Origin: Lineus longissimus
Lineage: Eukaryota > Nemertea > Pilidiophora > Heteronemertea > Lineidae
Assembly (NCBI RefSeq): GCF_910592395.1
Contig: NC_088324.1
Location: forward strand, 14,038,953 to 14,102,952
DNA length: 64,000 bases
Direction of reading: 5' to 3'
Shown: positions 36,901-48,600 of the stretch, in pieces
Position numbering within the stretch: the stretch's first letter is position 1
Layout of the letters: every line of letters begins with the position of its first letter
Program-made: the position numbers and the translations under genes
The notes under the pieces: model-generated
Seen by the model: only the letters and a program-made list of their open reading frames with translations
Told to the model about the DNA's origin: nothing
Database searches by the model: none

Positions 36901-39087
36901 GGTTGTTCTTGTCATGAGCAACAGAACGCATTCTAAACACATCTGAAAATGTACACAACATTCTACCAATAGTTTATGTACACTTTTGGATGTATTTTTC
37001 AGATCATCACATGCCTGGCAGTAACATGCTCTTCCAGCACACAACTTGATGACCTTGGAAGTTGGGTATACTGCAAACCCTTTATTTTTGCAGCCATTTA
37101 TGTTGACAAAAACATAATTTTCACCTCCATCATTTTCTGTGAATTGGTGCATCAATAATAAAGCCAAGACATGAAGTGTGAACATTTCTTAACATTTTGT
37201 GATTAACGCTTTTTACTTTCAAAAGTATTGGGATCGCAAAAAAGGAGTTTACACTACAGCAAGAGGGAATGAGTTCAAGGGCATGCCTGAAATAAATATG
37301 TGTGAGGGAGAAGACAAAATTTACAAGATGGAGGACAGACTTAGGTTAAGGTGAAAGTTTATCGAGTCGAGGTATAAATGACATGGAAAATTTGATTACA
37401 CAGACTTACAATCTCGTCTACAGCACTTTTATTTAAACGTTTTTGTTTTAACGCTTTGTCAAGGTCACCTAATTTATAATAGTCCATGACAATGCAAACA
37501 AACATGGCAGATTCCTGAAATATGGAGATTTATATATATTTTTACAGATTCAATTGAACTTTAGATGTCTCTTTGCTTAAAAATCATCGCCACTTTTGAG
37601 TTTGTTAATGGTTCGCTTCGTTTTGACGCAAAATTAAGCAATAGCACCGAGTCATCAATTACAGATAAGATAAAATCGCCTTAAATTGTAAATGATTCAT
37701 ACAAACGTCAAGAAATATAGCATACCTCCTTATCCCACGTGACAAAGAATTCTTGGTAGCCACACACATATGGATGACGGAGCTCAGCCAGGGCCATCGC
37801 CTGCAAATAAGAGAGTTAAGGCAAGGAGAGTTAAAGAAACAAATGAAACAAAAAAAACCGAAGTATTCGAACCATAATTTGTAAAAGTGGGCATACCAAC
37901 ACCTGACCATGGTTATGATAATAAGTGTCAATAAGTTAACAGCACACACTAATTAGCTCAAACCATAGTTTGAATAGAGACTATCTCAATTATAAAATTA
38001 TCTCACCTCCTTAAATGCTTTGTTAGCTTCACTCTCATCTGTGCACTCAACCTTTAATAAAAAACAGGACAAATAAAATCTACAAAAGGGTTTGGCACTT
38101 GGGAATCAGTCTCTGCCTTTGGTCTCTGATTTTGGTTTGGATTCAATCAAACAGCCCAACTCAATGTCTGAAAACTCAAATTAGGATCTGCATCTCTGTT
38201 CTACTGCCTAGCACTAGCAGGATGTATTTATCAACATTCTATCTAATAATTTCAGATTATGTCTTTAAAATATTTGTCTTTAAAACATTTACATGTATTA
38301 ACAAATAAAACTTCCTTTTTTTCTTAGAATATGCACATCAAAGAAGGGTGTGTCAATGGAGTAAGAGTAAGACCGCTCTACTTGCATTGACATGATTATT
38401 TATGAACTCGTTGAGTATCTTTGTTTCCCTTCCCGCTTGAAAATGGCCAGATATGCCAGGAAACGGACTGGCTGTCACAGCCTACATACTATTAGAAGAG
38501 TACCGGTACCAAAAATAGTGCATCAACAATCACCACTTGGCCTGGGCACTTGACATATTGGCAATGACCTGTTCTAAATCACTGTGACATTCAAAACGGA
38601 TTAAAAACCTGTGGGCTAAGGTCAAAATATTCTTAAGCATTGTAAATTGTGGCACCTTTAACTTAAGCATAGGCCTTTATGGGCATACATCTACATGACT
38701 CATGATGATCATGAGCACAGAATATATCTCTTGGATTCGCCCTCTGCTCTGGCCAGTCTGGGCCTAGGCCTTTAGATTGAAGAGAGGCCATAGCATGGAA
38801 ATTAACCTAAATCAAATTCTAGAAAATATGATTGTATTAGAAATGCCAAAAGGGAGTCATGACATAGCCTACCTTTTTCATGACATATTTTTTGTTGTCA
38901 ATTTTGCTCTCAACAAGGTTGACAGTCCCTTGGGCACCCTTCCCCAACCTCTGTAAAACCTGAAAATCAGAAAAAAAGGTACACACATATCCGTTTTGTA
39001 AAAATGACACTTATTTCTCTGTTGGTGGCAACTTAATCTTCATAAACTGGTGTAACTTTACTGAAAACCCACCCTGTAGTTCTCCAT
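27928..39087 (-). CDS. STKLD1: STKLD1-like protein kinase with armadillo repeats
   Basis: Eighteen coding exons on the minus strand, read right to left: 39087-39073, 38959-38873, 38051-38007, 37800-37726, 37514-37410 (or alternative 36776-36669), 35580-35510, 35093-34981, 34654-34461, 34087-34014, 33776-33442, 32730-32602, 32344-32216, 31898-31770, 31305-31174, 30080-29928, 29699-29620, 28674-28592, 28032-27928 (TGA). Exons 1-16 join in phase. The kinase domain has the Gly loop GKGAQG (residues 11-16), YVMK lysine (33), alpha-C Glu (49), HRDLKPSN (132-139), DFG (152-154) and MAPE. The C-terminal half is a series of equal-sized (about 43-51 codon) alpha-helical repeats of armadillo type, then a short coiled coil and a basic tail RPVSARNRPKSARR. 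The total, about 684 residues, matches human STKLD1 (about 680 by memory). Exon 17 needs phase 1 but exon 16 ends in phase 0, so a small exon is missing between them. Confidence 0.88.
30054..30487. repeat. 217 bp tandem duplication covering the 5' part of a kinase-gene exon
   Basis: Bases 30054-30270 and 30271-30487 are two near-identical units. Each contains a splice acceptor (minus strand TTTTTCCAG) and the first codons of exon 15 (EESAFKVLDCERK). Only the left copy continues into the full exon with its donor at 29928. The right copy runs into unrelated sequence and is an exon fragment. Confidence 0.88.
31214..31517. repeat. 152 bp tandem duplication covering the 5' part of an armadillo exon
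   Basis: Units 31214-31365 and 31366-31517 repeat the acceptor and the first 92 bases of exon 14 (DDNLEF..GELECVRLLLEA). The right copy differs by one residue (V for I) and lacks the exon 3' end and donor, so only the left copy can be a complete exon. Confidence 0.9.
34245..34498. repeat. 84 bp tandem repeat, three copies, spanning the 3' end and donor of kinase exon 8
   Basis: ACTCACCCCCGTAG recurs at 34287, 34371 and 34455, a period of 84. On the minus strand each copy carries the last 12 or so codons of exon 8 (MLEDLISKTTG) and a GTGAGT donor. The first copy met by the polymerase (34455-34498) is continuous with the exon. Reading past it gives a stop before the second donor. Confidence 0.92.
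36669..36776 (-). CDS. STKLD1: Alternative kinase-hinge exon 5B of the STKLD1-like gene
   Basis: This 108-base exon (36 codons) is flanked by a consensus acceptor (TAATCCTCAG) and donor (GTAAGA) and is phase 0 at both ends. It begins DCAMMICLVLENYYKNGTL and is homologous to the exon at 37410-37514 (ESAMFVCIVMDYYKLGDL). Both encode kinase subdomain V, the hinge between the lobes that lines the ATP pocket. Only one can be fitted into a normal kinase fold, so mutually exclusive splicing is the simplest reading; transcripts have not been seen here. Confidence 0.82.
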
Positions 39088-39115
39088 TTTGTAAACAACC
39101 TTTCACTATGGACAA

Positions 39116-39330
39116 GTGGCGGCTCCTATCATCAATAAGTAGAACTGCCATAAATGGGACAGGTGGCGGCTCCTATCATCAATGTCTAGAACTGCCGTAA
39201 GACAGGTAGCGGCTCCTATCATCAATATCTAGAACTGCCGTAAGACAGGTGGCGGCTTCTATCACCAATGTCTAGAACTGCTGTAAGACAGGTAGCGGCT
39301 CCTATTATCAATATCTAGAACTGCCGTAAA
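39116..39330. repeat. 43 bp tandem repeat, five copies, just upstream of the STKLD1-like start codon
   Basis: G-T-G/A-GCGGCTCCTATCATCAAT units start at 39116, 39163, 39206, 39249 and 39292 (periods 47, 43, 43, 43). The array lies 30-245 bp upstream of the ATG at 39087, so it sits in the leader or core promoter of the kinase gene. Confidence 0.9.
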
Positions 39331-39994
39331 AGGGGCCATCTCAAAAGTATGATGCCTGGAAAGACAAAATTTTAGGATCACAACCACCCCTGGGTTTCAC
39401 TCACGGTCGGTGGGGGTCCAGAATTGAATAAATCTCCCATTGTTGGCCTCTGGATGGGGAGGGGTTTGAAGGAATCCCTAAATTTGGATAGAAGCTGCTG
39501 GGAATGTGTGCAGACTGCTCTTCAGCAAGAGCATGCGCAAATCCTTCAAATCAATGAAGATTCACAAAGGCACAATTTCATTGTATTGAGCAATCTTTTG
39601 ATCAAATGGCCAAATATCCTGTATGCAGAAGTACTTTCTCTAATAACTGGCAAATCTTATTCAGAAAGGATGTTTTTTCGTCAGATAGGCCAATGAATGT
39701 GCAAAGACAAGTGGGAGAAAAAAAGTACAAATTCAATTGATACAAAAAAAGATTCATTTGTCTTCCTTTAATGAAAAATAACAAGTTCAGTCAGAAAATA
39801 TGCACATCACCTCAACGTTTCATACCAGACCCCCGTCTTATTCAGTCGGGTCGATAAATCTCAAATATAACATCCGGTCATCTTGAACTTTTTCAGCTTT
39901 CAACCATACTCCAGCACAGGCAGTGTTATTTTAAACAACTCGGTCCCCAAAAGCAACCAGTCCACAACAAAATGTCTTATTCAAATCAAAACAA

Positions 39995-41436
39995 TCATGA
40001 ACTTTCTTCCTCCTCTGACTCATCCCCTTCACCCTCCTCTTCATCTTCCCCCTCGCCCTCCTCCTCTCCCTCCCCTTCATCCCCCTCATCATCTGGGGCC
40101 TCCTCCTCTTGTGCTTCTTCAGTCTCTGTCACCATTGCTTCTGTGTCAGCCCCTCCATTTGCTGCCGCCTCCTTGGCTTTTTTCTTCTGCTCAGATGCCT
40201 GCTTTTTGCTCTTCTGTTCATTTTTGAAAGCTGTAATAAAAGTGAAACAAGTTCATTTCTTATTTTATATTACTGCCTTTCTAATTAGTCCTAATCAAAC
40301 TGCTTCAGCACCCCAGGGTACTTTGAGAGAAGCTTTAAGAGGTTCATATCACATAAGCCTTCAAACTCAAACATTGAATAAACAAAGTGCCTTGGAATGG
40401 ATTAAAACCCAGTACTTTAATAGGACTCCTCATGGCGGTGATGTGGTAGTGAATTGGACTCCGAGTTATATTGTAGCTTGAATAATACAATAACTGGCTT
40501 CTTGGCTGAAACACCCAAGTAAAACTGCTTTTTTCTTCATCATAAATATTCTACAAAAGTTTGCAACATGAGCAGGACATAAGAAAAACAAATCAAACAT
40601 ACCTTCGAGAGCCTCTTTAAGCGGCCCTACAAATCGTTCAAACTCCATATCATTCATTGCCAACAATACATCTTGCGCTGAGATTGTCTTTCTTTTACCC
40701 TTCATTGCAAAATTATTAGCACTGGAAAGAAAATGAAAAGCAGATAACATAATGGACAAAGAATAAAAACAGATTGGTGGATAGGTTGTACTTTAAAAGA
40801 AGACCTTTTGAACAAAGGAGCTTGATTTCCAGGGCTCACGGTTCGAACATCCTGAACCAGCTGAGGCATTGTTGGAGATGCCAAGGTTGCCAGCAAATGC
40901 CCTTACTGTCTTACACCAAATCACTGTTAGTTAAGTTGGAGGCAACTTGTGGCTGCCTGTTGTGCAGTTGACTAATGATGATGACTTACAGAATGCTGAT
41001 AAACAGTTGTTATGAGAGGAAGATCCTTACCATGAGGTAGCATACAAAACAAACACACTGGCAGCTTTCGATATTGCAAGCCTGGCATCTTTTCCTATAT
41101 TCACACCATCTGGGAGCTGAAACAGTTAGAAACATTGGGTAAGTCACAGCACTAAAGTGAAGGAACAACAGTTCAGGGTAAACAAAACCTAATATACCCA
41201 GCACAAATGTGAAGGCTGCAACTCAAACATTTTCACAGATGTTTTTCAGGGACAAAGTTCATGCAGGAAATTTTAAATCCATAAGGCATGTAATGAGAGA
41301 TCCTCAGTTTATTCATTTTACCAATGATAATCCTACTTTTTCTTTAAAAAATTTGCAGAACATATCTCACCGCATCCTTAATAATTCGAGCTATTACAGC
41401 ATTGGGAAGATTCAGATCTTCAGGTCTTTCTGCCAT
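39995..41436 (-). CDS. POLE3: DNA polymerase epsilon subunit 3 (histone-fold)
   Basis: Four minus-strand exons join in phase: 41436-41371, 41116-41031, 40721-40603 and 40230-39995 (TGA). They give 168 residues (human about 147). The N terminus [19 protein letters not shown] and the histone-fold segments [20 protein letters not shown] and [14 protein letters not shown] match POLE3/CHRAC17 almost word for word. The protein pairs with POLE4 in the Pol epsilon holoenzyme and with CHRAC15 in the ISWI remodeller, binding DNA in the nucleus. The C-terminal 50 or so residues are an acidic Glu/Asp/Gly tail, longer than in vertebrates. It is tail-to-head with the kinase gene and divergent from CSNK2B. 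Confidence 0.96.
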
Positions 41437-41969
41437 TTTGTCCTCTTCTGAAAAATAATAAATAGTCTCATCCATGAGCCAATAAACAGGACAACACTAA
41501 CAGGAATAGGCCTATCACCTCTACTGCTGAGGGATGAGAGGGAGCAAGTCATGAATGAAGTCAAGATGATGAGTCAATCATCATTACATCAATCAATGAT
41601 TAATGAAACACTTAACAGTTGCCACACTCTTACATGTCATGAAACCATCACAGAAGTCTGGAACCCACACCCTGAACATTACCATGCACTAACTTGTAAC
41701 ATCATGACTTCTAGAAAACCTCTTTTTGGGACACCCTGTTCATCACTGTAAATACATGTACCTCGTAGTACATTTTGTACACAAACAAAAGAAGATTCCG
41801 ACTCTTTTTCTAGATGCAATAAAACCTATTTGCGTTCCAATAAACTATATTTAAGACGTAAGAAATGGGCTATATATAGTTAAATTAACAAAATGTGTTT
41901 GCATTTTTTACAGACACGTCTTTATTATATACTTAGCAGACTTTATTCACGCTAAAACAAACTCACATG

Positions 41970-42040
41970 AAAACCGGAAATATCGAATCTTGCCGCTGGA
42001 ACATGCGCACTTCAAGTTCCGGTAGGCACGCATGCGCAGT
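41970..42040. promoter_or_regulatory. Housekeeping-type promoter motifs between POLE3 and CSNK2B
   Basis: ACCGGAAAT (41973) and the inverted AGTTCCGGT (42015) are ETS-type sites. ATGCGCAC (42003) and the palindromic ACGCATGCGCAG (42028) are NRF-1-type sites. Such clusters are typical of TATA-less housekeeping promoters. The position, 540-600 bp upstream of the POLE3 ATG and about 640 bp upstream of the CSNK2B ATG, would serve either gene; inferred. Confidence 0.5.
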
Positions 42041-42678
42041 GTGAGTATGCGAAACCAAGGTAGAAAAAGTTTCGTTTTGGAGAAAATTACCTCAAATAAA
42101 CTGAAAATTCTCCTTTATTTATGGCACCAGGTCATAATCACGGCCATGAATAGATAAATGAAATCAAACACAATAGAAATAAGCCATACATCAAGAAATA
42201 TAGTGTCCCGTTTGTTGGTAAAACGCCTTCGACTTTGGCCCATCCCCCACTCCGAAAATCCATTTCTCTTTCTCTCTTCTACTCACTACTGGACGATCCA
42301 CACACTGCGCAGTGTTATGCATGCCAGTCATCGCATAGCATGAGTATCTGTATAGGCCTAGATCTTTCCCATCGCGCTCCTTGCTTGATATTTCGCGTGC
42401 ATGAATGAGCAGTATGCATTGTAACCTCGACTACGCATGCATGTATCATGCAAGTTTCCCTCGGCCCTCCGGCCGGGAAACAACATCGTATCGAAATGAC
42501 TGTGTAGGCCTACTGTAGATTGTGACGGGACTCGTGAGGCTGGTGAAAACGAAGAGGGTTCAGTTTCATATTATTGTAATATTAGTGCCGATCGGTTATT
42601 CATTTATTGATCATTGATGGTTGACTCCTCTAGTACTAATCTGTTTTGTTGCAGGTTCCAAGTTTTTAGATTTTCAAA

Positions 42679-45600
42679 ATGAGCAGTTCAGAGGAAGTGT
42701 CATGGATATCCTGGTTTTGTGGATTAAGGGGCAATGAATTCTTTTGTGAAGTAAGTATGTGTTTCCACCTTGTGGCATAGAGCCATTGCCTGGTGTCTTT
42801 GACAGTGAAGACATATTTTTCATTGCCTCATCGCCATTTTATGTAAAGGCACGTATTACAGATCAACGAATATCAGCATGTGCTTCCCTTTACATACATT
42901 CTGTTTGACTACCATTTGTATACATCGCACCCCAAGAGGAACCAGGTTTCCGCAGCCAGACATGGAATGAATCGCCACCCATGTTTGAGAGTAAAGAAAG
43001 CTGATGTGGCAAAGACAGTTCAGTATATATAAAAGCAGGGTAAAGGTTGCTGACACAAGGATATACTGTCAATTGAAAACAATGTTAATGTGCCCCTTTG
43101 TCTTTCAGGTTGATGAAGATTATATACAAGACAAATTTAACCTCACAGGTTTAAATGAACAAGTACCTCACTATAGGCAAGCTTTAGATATGATCTTGGA
43201 TTTAGAACCAGGTAGGACGATCATATCAAGGTAGTCTTGCAAGAAACTGCACGTCAAGTATATATCACTAATTTGGCATCATCTTGACTTGAGGTAAAGC
43301 TAATGCCAGGTTAGTGACAAACTTTGTTTGAACCACCCAGCCTTGCTCTTATTAGGAAGGCTGAACAGTATTTTTACCTCAATGCTTTTATCTTCTAAAA
43401 CTTACTGACATTTTAAGGTGCAAAAGTAGCTGCAATTTAAGCAGCCAATAATGTAAGTATAAAGAACACAAAGTAGACATTAACCGAAGGCTGTCCTTAA
43501 AAAAGGTGTTTGTTGGGTATAAATAACACGCCACCACAAAAAATTATGGCAAAAAATTCATTTTGGCCAACTCTTATGTTTTTAGATGCAAGATTAACAG
43601 CAAAAGTTTTGCTGTTTTTCTCGATAAATTGCTCATTCAAAAAAAGACAACAAAAGTTTTAAGGATGGCCTCTTGTAGACCTTTTAGTAAAATGATGATG
43701 TCGGTGCATGTGTGTCGTTCCAGATGATGAGCTTGAAGACAATCCAAATCAAAGTGATCTGATCGAACAGGCAGCTGAGATGCTCTATGGGTTAATACAT
43801 GCCAGATATATTATGACCAACAGAGGAATTGCACAAATGGTAAGTTCAGCTCAGTTCTGAACTGATCCAGACAACCCATTGACTAAGGTGTTTGCCTCTC
43901 TGGCCATGTGAGCGGAGGGTCAAAAGTTTGAGCCCCTTAGCTGGCTGGTTCTGATGTGGCCGGTTGAGTCAAACATACATGTGTGAGGCAGACCAACGAA
44001 TGCCCCAACCCTGTATCTCCAGACCCTCTTGAAGAGATAATGTGGAAATCGCTTTCTGATATGAAATTCCTAAATTGTTGACTAAGTACTTTCATGTTCT
44101 TTCTCTGATTTCAGATTGAAAAATGGCAACAAGGAGACTTTGGATATTGTCCACGCGTTTACTGTGAAAATCAGCCCATGTTGCCGATAGGTAAGCTTAT
44201 GGATTCAGAGCCATAAAGATGATACAGTCAGTGTAGTGTTGGAAGCTACTGATTTTGTTTCTCTTACCCAGCATGGTGATAATTTCGTCATGCTGAAATT
44301 TAAAGGTCAATGACTTGGCTCTTGCTGGTGTGCATGTTGTGGGAGATGTAAAAAGAGGTGTAGTGTGCTCTCACAGGGGAAGTAGGCTGATAAGCCCTGC
44401 TCCAAGAAGGTGTTGTATGTTGTAGCCTTGAGGAAAGATTGTTGTCTGCATCACCGGCTATTACTTTTCTGCTGTTGACAAACTACAAAACTAAATTTGC
44501 CTTCTGATTTGGTTGATTTTATAATTTCAGGTCTATCAGACGTCCCCGGCGAGGCAATGGTTAAGTTATATTGTCCAAAATGTCAAGACGTTTTTACGCC
44601 AAAGTCTTCACGACACCACCACACGGACGGTGCATATTTTGGCACGGGTTTCCCACACATGTTGTTCATGGTTCATCCTGAGTACCGACCGAAGCGCCCC
44701 GCTAATCAGTTCGTTCCTAGGTGAGTCCAAGTTTTGTTTCATTATCACCGATCATTTCTAAAGAGGTAATGTCGAGTTGGGGTCAATCACAGATCTGCGC
44801 AATGATGTCGCGGCTCATATACTGCAGCTTAGAATATAGGCAAGTTTTGATTTTTCAATCCGTCGATATTGACTTGATTTCATGCGCGAGGCAGAGTGCT
44901 ATGCTCTTCCAGGACCCAAATCAGGATATGAACCAAGTTTAACTTTAAGGACTCGAACAATACCAAACAATTCCTTTTTGGGAAATAAAGTGAATCAAAG
45001 TAGATTTGAATACTTTGTGCCCCCACTCAAAGTTCCTCTTCAGTATTGATCTATAGTGTTTGTTTGCTATTACTTTGTCGACTAACAAAAGAGTAGTTTT
45101 CCCTGGGTGAATTGGTCAAATTGATGTTCTAGTAACTGTACACCACACTCTCTTGCCAGAAAAATACTGCACTAATTTGCATGTGTCTGTTCAGTTTTGT
45201 TGACCCGGCTGGGTGAGACAGGAATACTTAAAATCCTCTGCCCATCCAACTGTCAAGTATGACCTCACAAGTTTAATACCATGAAAGATTTGCTCAAGTT
45301 TGCCATGCACATCAGAAATTAGTTAACAGAAGTTGCTGTCCAATCTGTTGTGTACATTGATAGTTAGGTTGCCTCATACAATAAAGTGTACAGGAGTGGA
45401 TTCAAGTCCAATACTGTCATAGAAGCTCCTCTACAATAAGAAGTCCATGCTTGACATTACAATGCAGTAACCTTCCTTCAGAAGTAATTTTCTTCTCTCC
45501 ACAACTCAATGTAAAGTTCTAACAGTACATGCTTCAACTTTCTGGTGACACTCTTTTCGTAGTGTTCAGCATGCAAACAGAGAGATAAATGAACTACTTG

Positions 45601-48600
45601 TGTCCTTGAGGAGAAGAGTAGTTTTAGAGGACCCCTTGTGGACTTAGAAACACATTCACCGAGTGATTTCGTCTTTAGAACATGTTGTGTGTTGTTGTTT
45701 ATCTTTTTTACAGTTTTGTCTGACACCATCATTGACCGTTTCTTTTTTTCGTGTAAAGTGTTTCCTAATAAACTATTTCTTTCCACAAAATCTGTTCTGT
45801 TATTTTTTCCGCTGTGCAGTGTTTTGTTGTCATGCTCTTTGTTTTAACCCTCACTGCTGAGTTTCCTCTTTTGATGGATTCACTGGTGGCATGCCAAAAA
45901 TTTTGACGAAAGAAAAGCCTAAAAATCAAGAATAAGATTTGTGATGTACACAAAATGAAGTGCCTCAAAGGTGCATTTTCGTGGGCTGTGAAAATGTCCT
46001 AGTTACTTTCTGTTCCTTCAACAATAGGCCCTGCTGACTTACAGCAGGTTTGTGTTCAATTGTTGAGGTAAGTCGTACAGTATCTACTAAATATCATATA
46101 AACAGTGCAACTCTTTAAGATTTTCATCAAAATCTTGGAAATCTGCCAGACTAAAAAAACCCACACCATTTCATTGAATTTTACTTTCTTCAGCTATTCA
46201 CCCAAGTTTGCATGTTGTTTACCTGTGTAAATATTTAGTAAATAATTCAATGTCATTCAGTTAGGAGGCTTTGTAAATAATTGTATGCAGTCGTGTATAA
46301 AGATAGGTGTCACTGAATTTGCCAACTTCTTTTTTTGCATGGACACTTCATGAAAAAATCTCATGTTTGTGCTGAAAAATAAGTCGACAGGTTTTAGGAG
46401 GTCTTCAATTGTTTCCATAGCGATAGGTATTGTAGTGCTGGCCAGTGGGTAGAACATAAAACAAAGTAAAGCATAGATGATTGCCTGCTTTATGAGTAAG
46501 CCATAATCATTCGAGTTCCCAAGCTTGACTGTCTTTAGCCGAGATACAACAGTTCCATTAGAGTGCCATCTGATGGCCTCCTGACCAACTGGATGTTGAA
46601 CATGCTATCGACGTCCCTGGTGGTCAACAGATGACTTTTTAAAATGTATATTAGCGGCCATGGTGGTATTAAAAGAGTTTACAGTGTCCTCTTGTAGGTC
46701 GAGGAGGTATTGGCTCTACATGTAGATGTTGTGTCCTGGACACTTGACTTCAATCCATTGGGGAAAACTCAAGGCAATCTTGTAAAGACTCAAGTGTGAC
46801 GTGAATTCTGTTTTAAAATCCATTTAAATTTTCTTTTAGGATTTCCTAACAGTTTTATCAGTTTCAAAATACAGTTTTCACATCCTTTTACAATCTTAGT
46901 GTGGTCCAAATTTATTTTTCAATCCCATTTTCAAAAATAATTACAAGTACTAAAAGTTTTAATTTGATTGGCACTAATCTGCCATAACCTCTCCAATTTG
47001 TCGAACCGGCATAGTTCTGACAATGCTCTGGCAACTGGATTGAACCACCATGCAGGCTTCAAAACTGACCTGGCTCAAAATTATACCATTATGATAGCTA
47101 ATTTGGGGGGGGCGGGGAAATAAAATATGTCAATTATCAATTGGGATAGTTATGAAGCCTAGAATGGGGTCGGCCAAGGAGCATATCTTTCCCCATTACT
47201 TTGGTGGTTTAGATCTGACATATCTTTTTGTGTCTTTTAGGCTCTACGGTTTCAAGATTCACCCACTGGCCTATCAGCTACAATACCAAGCCGCTGCAAA
47301 CTTCAAAATGCCCATGCGAGGGTTGGGATTCAGTAACGGCAAACGCTAACCGAGTCTGAGCTGTTACGCTAACGTTCGTTCGCTAATTACCTCAACAATG
47401 GGTTACGATGTGCAGTCATTTCTGATTGGACGTTATTGTTGATGTGATAGACTTGCATCCTGATTGGATAGTTTTGTTGTTGTGTGATGGACTGCTATGA
47501 TTTGATTGGATGATTCCATGATCATGAATGTGATTCATAGCTCCAATATTATCAGACCATGTTCGAACTAGCTGATCCTTTTTAGCAATTTGAAGTATTT
47601 TTTAGCATTTTTATGGTTTTAACGATGAAACTCTGTTTTCTTGTTAGATATTTATAAAATTGTGATGTTTTTGTTTTTAGAACTACTTCCTAGCTAGTTT
47701 ATCTTTTCTTTCTCTGTGTTTTTCTCTCTTTAGTATTGTTATGGTATCATTCTGAGTATTCTCACCACTATTACACGTTTGCATATCAGTGTGCGCTATG
47801 ATTTCAGTGAAAACAGATAACTGTCTTATCAGAAAGCCTAGTATCTGTAGCCTGTACTATACATAATCTAGTACATGGTGAAAAAATTCCAACATGTACA
47901 TGTACCTCATTTTCATCAGTATTTTGTCTGAGTATTGGTGCTTCCTGTGTTGGTTACAACGGTGGGTTAATAACATGAACTCAGTCAATTTGTTGTTGCA
48001 GTGTACGCCTACCGGTGCCACACGAATTTCAGTCAAATTCCATCACATTGCCCCCTTGTCTTTATCAACCTCTAAAACGAGTTCATATGAGTAGCGTTGT
48101 ATATAACTTATTATACCCATTCGTAACTCCTTGTCATTATTTGTTTTCAAAAATCACCATTGTTGTACGATTGAATAAAGATTAACTGTGTGATATACGT
48201 CTGTTAAAACTGTCTTTGCTTGACTTCGTTATTATCGTGGACTCAAGATAGAACTGGACTGAAGCTCCTGGCCAGTCTGGAAAGCCTGAATTAGCTGTCC
48301 AGGGAGTGTATGGATGATGTTAGCCTCGCCCCCTCTGTGGAGTGCACAAAGACTGCCAAGCTGACCCATATTTCACGAGAGAGACAACTTGACCCCCAAG
48401 TGTCTTACATCACAAGAATTCCTATATGCCCCACTGGAAGTCAATAATACAAACCAAGATGGAGATCCTGGATGCCAGAGAGAGGGCAAATAAAGTATCA
48501 ATGAAAAGATCGTTACACTTGTCGAAGTAAGAAAAGGCCGTGAAGATGCAGCAGAAGAATCAGGACACCTTTATACGCGAAATTGGTTGCTGACATAAAT

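Noticed and set aside
39883-40481. Plus-strand Ser/Pro-rich frames of 114 and 169 codons
   Set aside because: They are antisense to the acidic last exon of POLE3, which has strong homology and in-phase splicing.
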